Positions 21,384-32,588 of a stretch of DNA of 64,000 nucleotides are shown here, piece after piece (within the stretch, counting starts at the first letter, position 1; every line of letters starts with the position of its first letter). Origin of the DNA: Mactra quadrangularis (taxonomy: Eukaryota; Mollusca; Bivalvia; Venerida; Mactridae); NCBI GenBank assembly GCA_025267735.1, contig CM046294.1, positions 42,879,570 to 42,943,569 on the forward strand, read 5' to 3'. The position numbers and the translations under genes were made by a program. The notes under the pieces are model-generated. The model was not told the DNA's origin and made no database searches. It worked only from the letters and a program-made list of their open reading frames with translations.

Positions 21384-24300
21384 ATGGCGTTTTACAGTGC
21401 TATATTTTTGACACTTTTTGTGAGTTACGTAACTGCATTTCCGTCTGGAGCTCCTGCCAATATTTGTGGAAGATATGTTCCAAGGGGCCACAGAAATTTA
21501 GGGACTCCAGTCGCCAATGGACCACAAACGGGGCCATACAAACTAGAAGCAACTTCAAATGGAAATGGACTTTTTACAAGTAGGTTGAACAACTGTTTGT
21601 TTTTTCCATTTTTTATATGGTTTTATTATGTTCGTGCATGTGTCTTCAATTTCAAATATCATTTTTATCAAAATAAAAAATCATCGATGGTCGAGTGGTA
21701 GTGAGCACAGTCTCTATATATCACCTTCTGAAACTACTTTGAGATCAAAGAGTAATTTAGATCACTGTATCTAATCATAGCACCATTCTCTTCAATCCTC
21801 AATTGTTTCATGTTCATACTATTGTATATGTACTTATTTGATAAATAAATATTGTTTAAACTAGATCAGACCAAATTCCAAAGTTTGCGATAACGACATA
21901 ATTCTTTAACGATAACGCAAGGATGATAAATTTTGCTAATAAACTTGTTATTTAGTCTCCTTTTTTATTTTAACAAATATTTTGTCTCTTTAAATATTAC
22001 TATATTCAATTGGTCGTGGACATTGGATAGCTAGCTCCGCCTTGGTTCGAATTTCATTCAAAAACCTACCCTAATGTTTCCTTAAGCAAGACAATGTAAC
22101 CTTCTAGCTCAGTAAACGTCAAATAAAAATATACTTGACTTAGACTATCCATGCTTATAAAAAGCAAATTTAATGTGCAAAACTGATAGCAGAGTTTCTC
22201 AACTACCAGTGACCATGACACCTTCCATTGCCAGAATCCATTGTCTTATTTCAAAAAGAACGATTGGTACGGCGTGTGCGATAAGCCATAACTAAAAGCG
22301 TTAATAATTTCATGGGAATATCTCAATAATATTTAGCTGGAATAAAGTTGGCTAAAATTGAGAAATGTGCTTAAAATTTGATTCCAAGGGACAATAGCTC
22401 AATTGCAACATAAGTATAATGGTAACAAAATGATCTTTTAAGCATTCATTATCCCAAAAGTAACAGTTGAACTAAACCGGTACATACCGGACGAACACAA
22501 TAAAATAGTAAATGTACTTTATTGCTACAATAAAACCTCTGTTCAACAAACAACGGCAGAACTTATATATTGACTGTCAAATTTTACTATGATTGGGAAG
22601 TGTTATTTAGATAGGGACATAGCAGTTGAGAGATGAATGCTTTAAATACATAGTTATTATTGGGAGGTGACTTTTGCGGGTCAGTTGTAAGTAAGAGGTT
22701 CTTGTATTAGGAGTTACATGTATACAGTACCCACCAAAAGTTTGGAGACATTTTCACTTTTTAAGACTGCTACATAGGTTTTATCAAAAGTTTGATTATC
22801 ATATATTTATATATTTTTTTAGATTTGCTTATGTTTTTGTTATGGTATTATTTGTAGTTGAGACAACCCAAGTAGCTTAAAATCTATGTTATAGAAAAGA
22901 ATTACATTTACTTGGTTTTGGAAGCTTTTGGGATATCAGATGCTGAATCTTATAAATGTGATACATTCACAAAATTTGTTTCATTTAATCATCAACCATA
23001 TTAAAATATCAAAGTAATGGTACTACCAAACACAATAAATGAACTTTAAAATTCTTATTCAATTTCTATTGTCTCCAAACTTGAGGTGGGTACTGTATGT
23101 TGTTGGATTCAGAGGATGCTTCTTTTAAAAGTGCCGCTTAAAGGTAGCTTGGATTGGCAGGGTTGGTCTTTAAGGTGTAGTCGTGAAAGTTACCTATCAT
23201 TGCCATTAAGAGAGGTTCTTTTTGTATTATCAATTCATTAATGAGGAAATATCGCCTATTCAATCATAAATTATACATGATCAAACTATCAATGTTTATT
23301 GCAATGAAAGCCCTCGTCGCATGACGTGTAATAACAGCCGATAAATATAATACCAAGAGTTTATCGACATGTAATACATATATTTTGTAATAAATATACC
23401 ATAAACACGACCCAGTCATACATTATAACACTACTATATTATATTTTATATCTATAAGATCTAGTTTTATGCCAAAATTAACTATTGAAGGTATAATACT
23501 TGTATATGACTTGTGATTGGTCAATTATATTGACACGTGACTGACGTCATAATATTAATTGTATTATTCAAATTTGATCGAAGCAAGTGATTAAATAATA
23601 ATTAATAAATACTAAAAAGTTTACATTTCTGATAAAAAGTTGACGCATTCACGTAACTAACGAAACATTCACCTCAAATTTTCTTACCACGAAAATGATT
23701 GTGATTCATATATGACATAATATAAACATTTCATGCGAAGACCAGTAACCTGTTCAATTACCCTAAACGTTCTAAAACGTTACGTAACGCTATATTCGGA
23801 ACTCCTCGGCTATTCGCTGCCAATAATCTAATCTAATAAAAAAATGTATGATCGTTAAGGCAATGAGTGATATTTCAAATTTTATGGACTAAAAACGAAA
23901 CATCACTCATTGCCTTAACGAGCGTATATTTGTTTACTTCAACACCGGTAGTTTCAAAATAGCGTCTAAATATGTCCGAGATTATTTGCAGCCAATGGCC
24001 GAGGAGTTCCAAATGTAATGTTACAGATCGTTTTGGAGCGTTTAGGGTAATTGAACAGGTTACAGAAATTAACGTATTTGTCCAGATAATATATTTTTTT
24101 CTAATTAACTTTTAGGAATAATTATGTAAGGGACCCGTACTCTCAGTCAAAATAGCTTTTAGACCCCTAATTTATCACAAAATTATAAGCGCAGAGGTTG
24201 TACTAATTTAGTTCCACACGATTTTGAAGCAAGTTCTTTCAACTTAACCACTCTTAAGTCCGCTTCCAAATGCTTCTGTACTGAGCCAGTAGGATAAAAT

Positions 24301-27300
24301 TCCTTGCTCATGGAAACAACGAGTCGAGCTTTTATATGTGACGGGAACCCAGATCTGGCTACCGCAAAAATACCAGACCAACATCATTACCACTCGACCA
24401 AAATGTTAAGTGATATACAACACAAGGTAGTTTCAAATGAGCAATTTCATTTCAAACAATGCATAATTACATAGGCGGCCGGGGTCGCTCAGAATCATAA
24501 ACACTATTTATACATATATAGTGGTGTTTTTTTTATTCTGGACCGTGCCGGCTGCATGTGCAAGACAAGACAAATTTTATTCAAGAAAATCAATGCCATC
24601 GGCCCAAAATATAGCAGTAAAATATACACACGTGTGTGGTTATGTTGGCGAAAAGTAATAGAGTTGGATAAAATATGAAATTACTGATCTAATTCATAAT
24701 AATTATTCATGAATTTAGGACAACTGGCCAAGAATACAACATTACACTATACACATTTGTGCATATGCATATACATGTATATATTATAATACAAAGAACA
24801 TAATTGACATAAAAACATAGTAGAAAGAGTTTGAAGAACTATAAAGTGATTTTATCAGTAATGATCATATTTTATTTCTTTTTCAGTAACATTAAGCAGT
24901 ACATCATCTCAACCATTTATGGGTTATGTAATACAAGCTGTACCTTCGTGGAAACAATTACCAGATGGTCCTTCAGATATTGTTGGTTCATTTCAGCCTG
25001 ATAGTGCTACTGGAAACTCTCAAGTATGTATAACATGAATTGTCTGGATTACCTGCCCCTTATTACTATCATTAATGGGTCAGACAAAGCGCAACAATTG
25101 CCGCGCTCACCAGGGCATCTTCAGATTACAAAATATTCTTTTATTTTCTCTATGTTTTGCATGATGAGAGTCAATTTGATATGAGTTTGGTACTATGTAG
25201 GTCAATCGAAGTCGATTTTTTCTCTGTGTACTTAAATTTAGCAAACGATTTACCAAAAACCATTTCCACAAAGTAGACACGATTCGGACGTTGACAACTT
25301 CTCGTTAGAATTTCGGATACTTTATTTAGCATAAATGCAACTAAAATAAGATATCCACTGAATTAAGTTCCTGTGATGCAAGCCGGTATAGTGAGAAACT
25401 TTCATTTGAAAACAAAACCTTACTTAATAGACCAGTTCGGCTTTCTACCTGTACAAACAGTTCTAAATATAATGAGGGATCAACGTAGCCACCTAATGCC
25501 CAATTTGTCACTTGAGTAATATTAGTTATGAATTGAGTTCATTTGACAATATAAGAGTTTAAACTGGAATTTGGAGTATGGAGAGGATGTAGATAGGTAT
25601 TATATGCCTGTTATCCGACCCAATGTATATAACAAAATCTGTCTTAAATTAAACTGAAGTTTGCTTGTACAAAAGGTTATGCCGAGTTCACCATTTACAG
25701 CATAAGCAAATGCAAATAAAATATAGATTCAGAAAAGTTTCCTTTTATTTTATTTTCTAAATCATATCACTTCATTATGTATATTTGTAATTGCATTGGT
25801 TGTTTTGCAGGTTCGTACTTGTGGTGCCATGGGTGGAAGCAATGTACTCACACATACTTCAAAAATGCTCAAAAATCGTGCTCAAGCCATTTGGCAAGCT
25901 CCAAGAAACCTTCCTGACCCTACTGTCAAATTTGTGTAAGTATGACAATCAACTTAGCCTAAATAGATCCCTATGTAAATGGCGGACACATTACTTGTTT
26001 CAACTGGTTTTGACCGCAACAGCTTAGTTTTTTATGAACTTATTTGTGAAAACCTTATCGTTTTTTGAACTTGTTTTATTTTAGCCAGCAGAGACGCACA
26101 TACTATTTGCTTTTAACTTGGTTTGACCGAATCTACTTACTTTTTATGAACTTTTTATAACATTTAAATGACTTTCATCGTTTTTGTATGTTATTCCCTA
26201 AGGAGGGACTTAGTGTTTGCTAACTCAAAAAAATAAAAACCATGCGGTCTGACAAAAACATTCAAGTTGAAGAAGTATAGCAACTATTTTATCCATGAAA
26301 TCAAATAATTTCTTTACTAAGAACACAAACTAGCGTTACACTTACAAGTGTCTTCGCCTATTTTCCTTTCGTTTCTTTTCGTTTCTTTCTTCAATGTACC
26401 CAAACCTAACCTATTTGTATAAATGTATCTCTAAATAAATATTACCGCATTAAGTGAAGGTTCCTCACACCAGTAATGACAGTTGTGATGCAGTTTGAAT
26501 AAATCTGTCATCATCTTTTTTAAAAATTCGACGAGTTATCTCCCTTTCATATATTTGCTCAGTATTACCAGAAAATACAAACACCTTGTCAAAACTCTGT
26601 CCTAAACTTTAGTTATTCCATTCTTAGTAATTATGACAATAGACTGATCAATTGATGCCCCAAAACACTTTGAATTAGCCAAGTTTGATTTCGTAGTTTG
26701 TGAATAAAATTTCGACTGAATTCGAAATGGCTTAGTTGGTGTTTAAATTATGTGATGTATAAATTATTGAAAATAGAGACTATATGTATTTTTGTATTCA
26801 TTGTGCTTAGCATAACGCGTAATGAATACTAAGTTATAAGTAGAATCTCCACAATAGTTACAATAAATGTGTGGACCGAACAACACCCGTACACAGTTTA
26901 GTCCGAGACATAAAGTAGTGCATACTCTCATTTTGAAACTAGGCCTTTGTGTATTTTAGTTTCTTGTTTCTATTTTTAACAGAGCTACAGTGGTAAGAGA
27001 TCAAGATAACTTCTACGTCATCCATTCAGATCCTGTCAGCGTACAAGGTACGTTTACACTATGAATAAAAACCTATAATGTATTAGGTTGCATATCTTCA
27101 ATTTATTTATACTAGGTTTAACGCGTAGTAAACACGCATTGGTTATATTACTGCGTCCAGCGCACCTTACCTAGATTTCATATACCCTTGTCTATAACCA
27201 GCACTCACCAACCCTCCAACAAGTCGGAAACTTCTTCATATACCTTAATTGTCAAATTTTCATAGAAGGGTATCACCTCCCAGGGTGGTATTGGAACCAA

Positions 27301-30300
27301 CACCTCCTCGGGACACTAGGAACGTTGGTGCGCTACCAACTGCGCAACCGACCCGGGTTACATATCTTTAAGCGAATTGCGATTCAATACGTTTTCACGA
27401 AAGCAAATTTCAAACGAGTTATATTTGATTTGGTCTTTTATTTTTGCCCTTTTATTATTAAACCAGCCATTGTTAATGATTTCATATTGTAAAAAATTAT
27501 AAAGTTTGAATAGGTATCTATATAAATGGCCTTCAAGGAGATGTTAGGCTTGCTGGCTTGAAGAAAAAAAGTCCGAAAATTGTGTTTTAAAATCACGAAT
27601 GTTTGCCAGTGTGTCATTCCTTGGTTAAGAAAATTTCGCGATCATTTTGTAATTCAAAACCGCTATCTAAAGACTGTTCTTCTCTTCTATCCACAAATAT
27701 TTCAGGCTCAAGTACCCCAGCCGGCTCAGGTGCTACTTTCTCACTTGGAGGTCAAGGTATGAGTAACACTGGATTGACTAGTACCGGAACTGGAATGAGT
27801 GGTATGTCCGGAAGTACAAGTTTTGGAAGCCAGAATGGTATGACGTCATTCGGAAACTCCCAGACTTCAAACACAGGTGCTAATACTAATAATGATAGTT
27901 TCATGACTCGTTTTGAAATTACAAATTCCACGTCCTCTATCAATAATATGGGCGGAGGAATTCCAGTTATTGACGATGCCCCGCCTTCTTTTGTATTACC
28001 CAATGGAAACATAGCATCCCACTCTGAAAATAGTCCCGTAAATTCTGTTCCAATTCCTTCAGGAACAACAACTTTCACTTCATCATCATCGACATCTTTT
28101 GTATCAACTTCCGGTTCTAGTTCAAGCGGCTCATCATCCGGATCAGCTACGTCATCATCAGGGTCGTCTTCAATGCCGGATATAGTTTTTACAGCAGAAG
28201 TCCCACCTCCGTCTGTTGTGTCTCCGCCTTTTGTTCCAGAAGAACTATTGCCAGGAGGTTCAAGCTCAATGACAGTCGAGACATTCTCAACGTCAACAGG
28301 CTCAGATTCAGGGTCAACAGGGGCAATTGATGCTTCAAGTTCTACGTCATCAACATCCGGGCAATCAGGTATCTTTGACACATCAGCGCTTGGCTCGTTC
28401 ACAACTGCAGCATCAGGGGCTCAGCTCTTCGACATAACAAACCTTTTGAGGACCTCAAGTCCTGACCCTAATTCTCTTGCCGGTCTAACAATCCCTCCAG
28501 CCAATCCGGATGACCCATTTATCCAAGTAGTTGAACTTCCGGTTCTCCCAGAAGGCCAAACGATAGCGTTACTCAACGTATCAACAGGTTCTGCGGCCAG
28601 TGCTCTAGACAAATCCATGAGCAGTGTGATCAGAAGTGGCTTCATGAGACCACTTAATATACTCAGTGTCGATGTTGGTGAGTCAGCACGAGCATGCACA
28701 GTAAACAAGTAGTACGAGCATGCACAGTAGACAAGTAGTACGAGCATGCACAGTAAACAAGTAGTACGAGCATGCACAGTAGACAAGTAGTACGAGCATG
28801 CACAGTAGACAAGTAGTACGAGCATGCGCAGTAAGAGAATGCAGTACAAGCTTGCACATTAGGCAAATAGTGCGAGCGTGCGTTGTAGACAAGTAGGACA
28901 CGCATGCGCAGAAGAACAGTATTACGAGCATGTGCAGTAAGAGAATACAGTACGAGCATGCACATTAGACAAGTAGTACGAGCATGCGCAGAAGGGGAAT
29001 GCAGCACGAGAATGTGCTGTAGACAAGAAGTACGAGCATGCGCAGTAAGAGAATGCCGCACGAGCAACCACAGTTGAAGAAAAAGTAATAGCGTGTGTTG
29101 TAAAATAACAGCATGAGCATGCGCAGACGACACGTCGTATGAGCGTGCGCGGTAGAAGAAAACAGTAAGACATGCACAATAGGGGTTAACGGCATGAACT
29201 TTTGCAAAAGTCAGTCAAGAGCGTGCACGGTAGAAGTAAACAAACATCATGACCATTTGCATATAAAGTAAATTTAAATGAGCCTACAAAGTGGACGGCA
29301 GCAGTTTAAGCATGCGAAGTCAAAGATGAAACATATCTTCTTATCCGCTGAAGAAAAAAGCATTAGCTATAAAAATAGAATTTAGCTCGTGATAAAGGCA
29401 TGTGAAATAGAATTTAAAAAACGTGAGCATGCACATTCTAAGTCAATAAAACGAGCATGCGTTGAGGATATGCATGTACATGTATACTAGTAGATTATGT
29501 ACTCATTAGAAGGGTTTTGAAATCATGTGATCTATTTGTATAAGACCCTTTGAAAGCTCAGCATATCGAAACATTTGGTCAGCCTGCTAACGTTTAATAA
29601 GATAAGCAAAAAATTACATTGGTCCAATTTGGACAACAAGAATGCAGTCCATTATTTGCGTCTTTGCATGTCCCCCTTTGTCAATTACTTCTTCGTCCAC
29701 ACGCAACTGTTCTATAATTCAAAAATCGCTTTCAAAGCGTTTATGACACTTTTGTGTTCTGCAAAACACAGATGATAGATAGTTTTAAATGGTTAAACAT
29801 TAGATATGAAGCAGCAACGATCAACAGTCTCATATGAGAATTTAAATGACTTGGATTGCAATAACGCAATTCATAAACAAATACATTTTTATAAGCCAAC
29901 ATACAAAACAAAAGTTAACATCATCTTTTTCATTGAGTAAACAAAGTGAATATTTACTAATGTACCTACGTCTACAACCTTCCCATATGAGACTTGTGAT
30001 CGATGTTGTTCTTTAGTCATAACATGTAGCATAGCTGTGTAATCAATTATGCCATTATGTACAATGTAGGTCTAACATGCATTCATCCAATATGCAGTCA
30101 ATTCTCAATATCTCGACTGTGTGGGACCGTCGAAAAATAGTCGAGATAAGGAATAGTCGTGATTAACTACATTCACTAAGGGAAATAATTCTTAAATCTT
30201 CAGTAGCCCAATTTTCTTTTTTAGAAAGTTCTGTTCATAATCATTGTGTGATTACACCCCTAATCGAGATAAATGAAACGTCGAAGTAAGTGGTATCGAA

Positions 30301-32409
30301 ATAATGCGAGTTGACTGTATTCAAAATGTATTAAAGTCAGTTTCGAAATCTTATATAATCTTATCATGCTTCTCGAGTTGACTGTATTCAAAATGTATTA
30401 AAGTCAGTTTCGAAATCTTATATAATCTTATCATGCTTCTTTTAACATTGTATAGAAACAATTCTCAATTACTTTTTCTGTGTTCTCTCATTTCAATATA
30501 ATTTTATGCGTTTATTGGTAATTTTATAGTAAATAACATTTGAATAAGCAGTTCATAATTCTCTCTAATATAAACAAAGATTATCCAAAAAATGCTTGTG
30601 CTGTATTTCAGTGCGAAGCCCTGACATTTTACAATACTTTCTCATTTTCACAATTATTTCAATAAAAACGTTATTATTAATTTACTATTTCGTTACGAAA
30701 ATGAAATTATTGTGAAATTATAAAACGTATTTTCAAAATGTCCCTTTTGGAGCTTAGCACTTAAGCTGTCAATATTCAATATCTAATACCTGTATCTAAT
30801 TATTTTTTATTTCATTCTAGGATCGCAAGGTCAAGTGTCACTCGGTCAGGGTGTGTTTACACCAGGTTCAGGAATGTCGCCATTTTCATCAGGAGCGGGA
30901 GGTCAATTTGGACAAAGTAGCACACAATTTGGAGGTCAAAGCAGTTCATCATTTGGCGGACAACCCGGTTCATCATTTGGCGGACAACCCAGTTCACCGT
31001 TCGGCGGACAGTCCGGTTCACAATTTGGTGGGCAGACCAGTTCACCATTTGGCGGACAACCCGGTTCACCGTTCGGCGGACAGTCCGGTTCACAATTTGG
31101 TGGACAGACCGGTTCACAATTTGGAAGTCAGTTTGGAACAACTTTCGGAGGACAGACCGGTTCACCATTTGGCGGACAGACCGGTTCACCATTTGGCGGA
31201 CAGACCGCTTCACCATTCGGAGGACAGACCGGTTCACCATTCGGCGGACAGACCGGTTCACCATTCGGAGGACAGACCGGTTCACCATTCGGGGGACAGA
31301 CCGGGTCACCATTTGGAGGACAGACCGGGTCACCATTTGGTGGACAGACCGGTTCACCATTCGGAGGACAGACCGGTTCACCATTCGGCGGACAAACTGG
31401 AGGTAGCTTTGGGGGTGGACCCTTTGGAATGGGAGGAGGTAGTCCATTTGGACCAAGACCTAGTGTTCCATTTGGCGCTGGACCCATGGGACCTTTTGGA
31501 GCAGGGGGTGGACAATTTGGAGGAATGCAATTTGGTCAAGGAGGTCAATCTGGTACATTTGGTGGTCAAGGTACGACTGGATCATTCGGTGGTCAAGGAC
31601 AGGATCAAACTGGATCCACAAATGGACAAACAAATGGTCAATTCGGGGGACAAACAGGCACTTTTGGTGGCGCCGGTGGTGCTTTCGGTGGACAAGGGGC
31701 AACGGGAGGTTCGTTTGGGGGTATGGGCCCAATGAGTCCTTTTGGAGGTCCAGGACAGACCACAACATTTGGCCAGAGTCAACTTGGATCATTCGGGGGA
31801 CCCGGAGGAAGCTTCGGAGGACCTGGAGGAAGCTTCGGTGGACAATCACCATTCGGTGGTCCAACTGGACCCCGTTTTGGTCAAACAGGATCTTTTGGTG
31901 ACCCCTTCGGCAGAGGGGCTGGACAAGGTATGTTTGGTGGGTCCACGACATTAGGTGGTATGACCCCAGGTGGAATGTCAGGTGGCTTTCCTGGTATGGC
32001 TGGTATGGGAGGAGCAGGGGGTCCCTCTGGGTCCTTTGGAATGACTGGCTTTGGGGGTCAAGGCGGTCAACAATTTGGAGCAACAACCGGAACAGGGGGT
32101 CAAAGCTTTGGAGCCGGTCAAACTTTTGGTGCAGGCCAAACATTCGGGCCAGCTGCAGCAAGACCTGGAGGTGACACTGGTGGATTCAGTGCTTCATTTG
32201 GACCCGGGGCTTCTTCAGCAAACCCTGCTGCCTCAGGTGGACTGACCCAAGGAGGGGCTCAAGGTCAAGGAATGTTTGGAGGCCAAGGTAATGGTTTACA
32301 ACAAGGTACAGGCACCTCTGGCACAACTGGCGTCGGTGGTTTACAAACATTTGGAGGCAGCGGTGGGGCTGACAGCAATGGTTTAAACTCATTCAGTTTT
32401 AATGGTTAG
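21384..32409 (+). CDS. Secreted Reeler-domain protein with Ser/Thr-rich and FGGQ-repeat regions
   Basis: Six coding exons: 21384-21579, 24887-25023, 25811-25935, 26983-27047, 27706-28677, 30821-32409. Phases 1,0,2,1,1 close exactly to 1028 codons including the stop (1027 residues). Residues 1-18 are a signal peptide (cleavage near VTA-FP). Exons 1-4, residues about 19-174, form a complete Reeler domain: C28 and C115 as its likely disulfide, PFMGYVIQA, and VATVVRD near the end. Residues 175-498 (exon 5) are Ser/Thr/Gly-rich with a long Ser run. Residues 499-1027 (exon 6) are almost only Gly, Gln, Phe, Ser, Thr and Pro. Reeler domains occur in reelin, spondins and insect Noduler-type defence proteins. 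The low-complexity tail suggests an extracellular matrix, adhesive, mucus or shell-matrix protein; a defence role is the alternative. No catalytic motif is seen. The first ATG is chosen because it gives the signal peptide. Confidence 0.9.
22010..22125 (+). mobile_element. SINE family B, partial
   Basis: Diverged fragment with TGGTTCGAATTTCATTC, CCTACCCTAATGTTTCCTTA and CTTCTAGCTCAGTA blocks. It lies in Reeler-gene intron 1. Confidence 0.65.
22723..23097. mobile_element. Tc1/mariner-type MITE (family D)
   Basis: TACAGTACCCACCAAAAGTT at the left and AACTTGAGGTGGGTACTGTA at the right form about 28-base terminal inverted repeats ending in TA, the usual Tc1/mariner target. About 370 bases, AT-rich, no transposase frame. 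It lies in Reeler-gene intron 1. Confidence 0.88.
23746..24063. mobile_element. Palindromic MITE, family A
   Basis: Same ends (TAACCTGTTCAATTACCCTA / reverse) and the same interior as the 16545 copy, including TTCAACACCGGTAGTTTC. It lies in Reeler-gene intron 1. Confidence 0.92.
24215..24405 (-). mobile_element. SINE family B, diverged, reverse orientation
   Basis: Carries CTGTACTGAGCCAGTAGGAT, CCTTGCTCATGGAAACAACG and a reversed head ending CCACTCGACCA. It lies in Reeler-gene intron 1. Confidence 0.75.
27113..27358 (-). mobile_element. SINE family C, reverse orientation
   Basis: The block GCGTCCAGCGCACCTTACCT, the CAAGTCGGAAACTTCTTCAT block and the reversed head ending GCGCTACCAACTGCGCAACC. 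It lies in Reeler-gene intron 4. Confidence 0.88.
27706..28677 (+). CDS. Exon 5 of the Reeler gene: Ser/Thr-rich spacer
   Basis: Part of the Reeler-protein gene. Acceptor TTCAG ends at 27705; donor GTGAGT starts at 28678. It encodes residues 175-498: Gly/Ser/Thr-rich repeats with FG and SFGS motifs, a Ser-rich stretch around 28080-28180, and a final more ordered part (IPPANPDDPFIQVVELPVLP) that ends before the intron. Ser/Thr density suggests mucin-like O-glycosylation, which is inference. The frame stays open into the preceding intron back to about 27603, but that part has no codon structure and lies outside the exon. Confidence 0.88.
28678..29160. repeat. 26-bp minisatellite at the start of Reeler-gene intron 5
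   Basis: Tandem repeat with unit close to AGTACGAGCATGCACAGTA plus ACAAGT, 26 bases. Six copies at 28692-28830 are nearly identical, with GCATG starting at 28692, 28718, 28744, 28770, 28796 and 28822. Diverged copies run on to about 29160, and scattered related motifs to about 29480. The array begins a few bases inside the 5' splice site. Because 26 is not a multiple of 3 and the unit has no stop on the minus strand, it reads open there in all three frames. Confidence 0.93.
30094..30319. mobile_element. Probable short Tc1-like MITE (family F)
   Basis: Left end GCAGTCAATTCTCAATATCT and right end ...GCGAGTTGACTGTA are inverted matches, with a second inner inverted match (ATCTCGACTGT / GTCGAGAT). 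There is no coding capacity. It lies in Reeler-gene intron 5. Confidence 0.5.
30307..30440 (+). repeat. Exact 67-bp tandem duplication
   Basis: 30307-30373 and 30374-30440 are identical by eye, both beginning CGAGTTGACTGTATTC and ending CATGCTTCT. The unit includes the right end of the MITE at 30094-30319. It is either a very recent duplication or an assembly artefact. Confidence 0.92.
30821..32409 (+). CDS. Exon 6 of the Reeler gene: Gly/Gln/Phe octapeptide repeats
   Basis: Terminal coding exon of the Reeler-protein gene. The acceptor TTCTAG ends at 30820; stop TAG is at 32407-32409. Residues about 536-695 are some twenty consecutive octads of consensus GGQTGSPF, ten of them almost identical at the DNA level (31144-31400). 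After residue 695 the repeats become irregular (FGGQG, GGSFGG, GPFG, AGQTFG). The translated sequence resembles nucleoporin FG repeats, but the signal peptide and Reeler domain put it outside the cell. It more likely resembles silk-like or adhesive glycine-rich proteins. Long antisense frames across this exon come from the repeats and are not separate genes. Confidence 0.88.
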
Positions 32410-32471
32410 ATATAATATAACTTTTCATTTATTTTTATATAAAATATACATAAATCCATTTAATATTAAAT

Positions 32472-32588
32472 ATCATTTGTGGCAGGCACCATTATATGTT
32501 TACGTTTCTTATATTGAAATGTACAATATACATATCATTTTGTGGCAGGCGCTCTGTTATATTTTTACGTTGCTTAAGTTGAAATGTA
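32472..32588 (+). repeat. Diverged direct duplication in the Reeler 3' UTR
   Basis: Two copies, about 32472-32523 and 32533-32588, share ATCATTTGTGGCAGGC, a TTTACGTT block and TTGAAATGTA. They begin about 60 bases after the stop codon and may be a duplicated UTR element. Confidence 0.7.

Noticed and set aside
27752..28402. 216-residue acidic frame on the minus strand opposite Reeler exon 5
   Set aside because: Asp/Glu/Val richness is the mirror of TCA/TCC/GGA codons on the plus strand. It is a shadow of the real exon.
28678..29160. Repeat array resembling a CRISPR array
   Set aside because: Units are contiguous 26-mers with no unique spacers, no cas-like genes are present and the DNA is eukaryotic. 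It is a minisatellite.
30857..32161. Long antisense frames (119-233 residues) opposite Reeler exon 6
   Set aside because: They arise because the repeated codons lack stops when read backwards. They carry simple repeats only, with no domain and no splice support.
30821..32409. FG-repeat nucleoporin
   Set aside because: GGQ/SPF repeats look FG-like, but the gene starts with a signal peptide and a disulfide-bearing Reeler domain, so the product is secreted.
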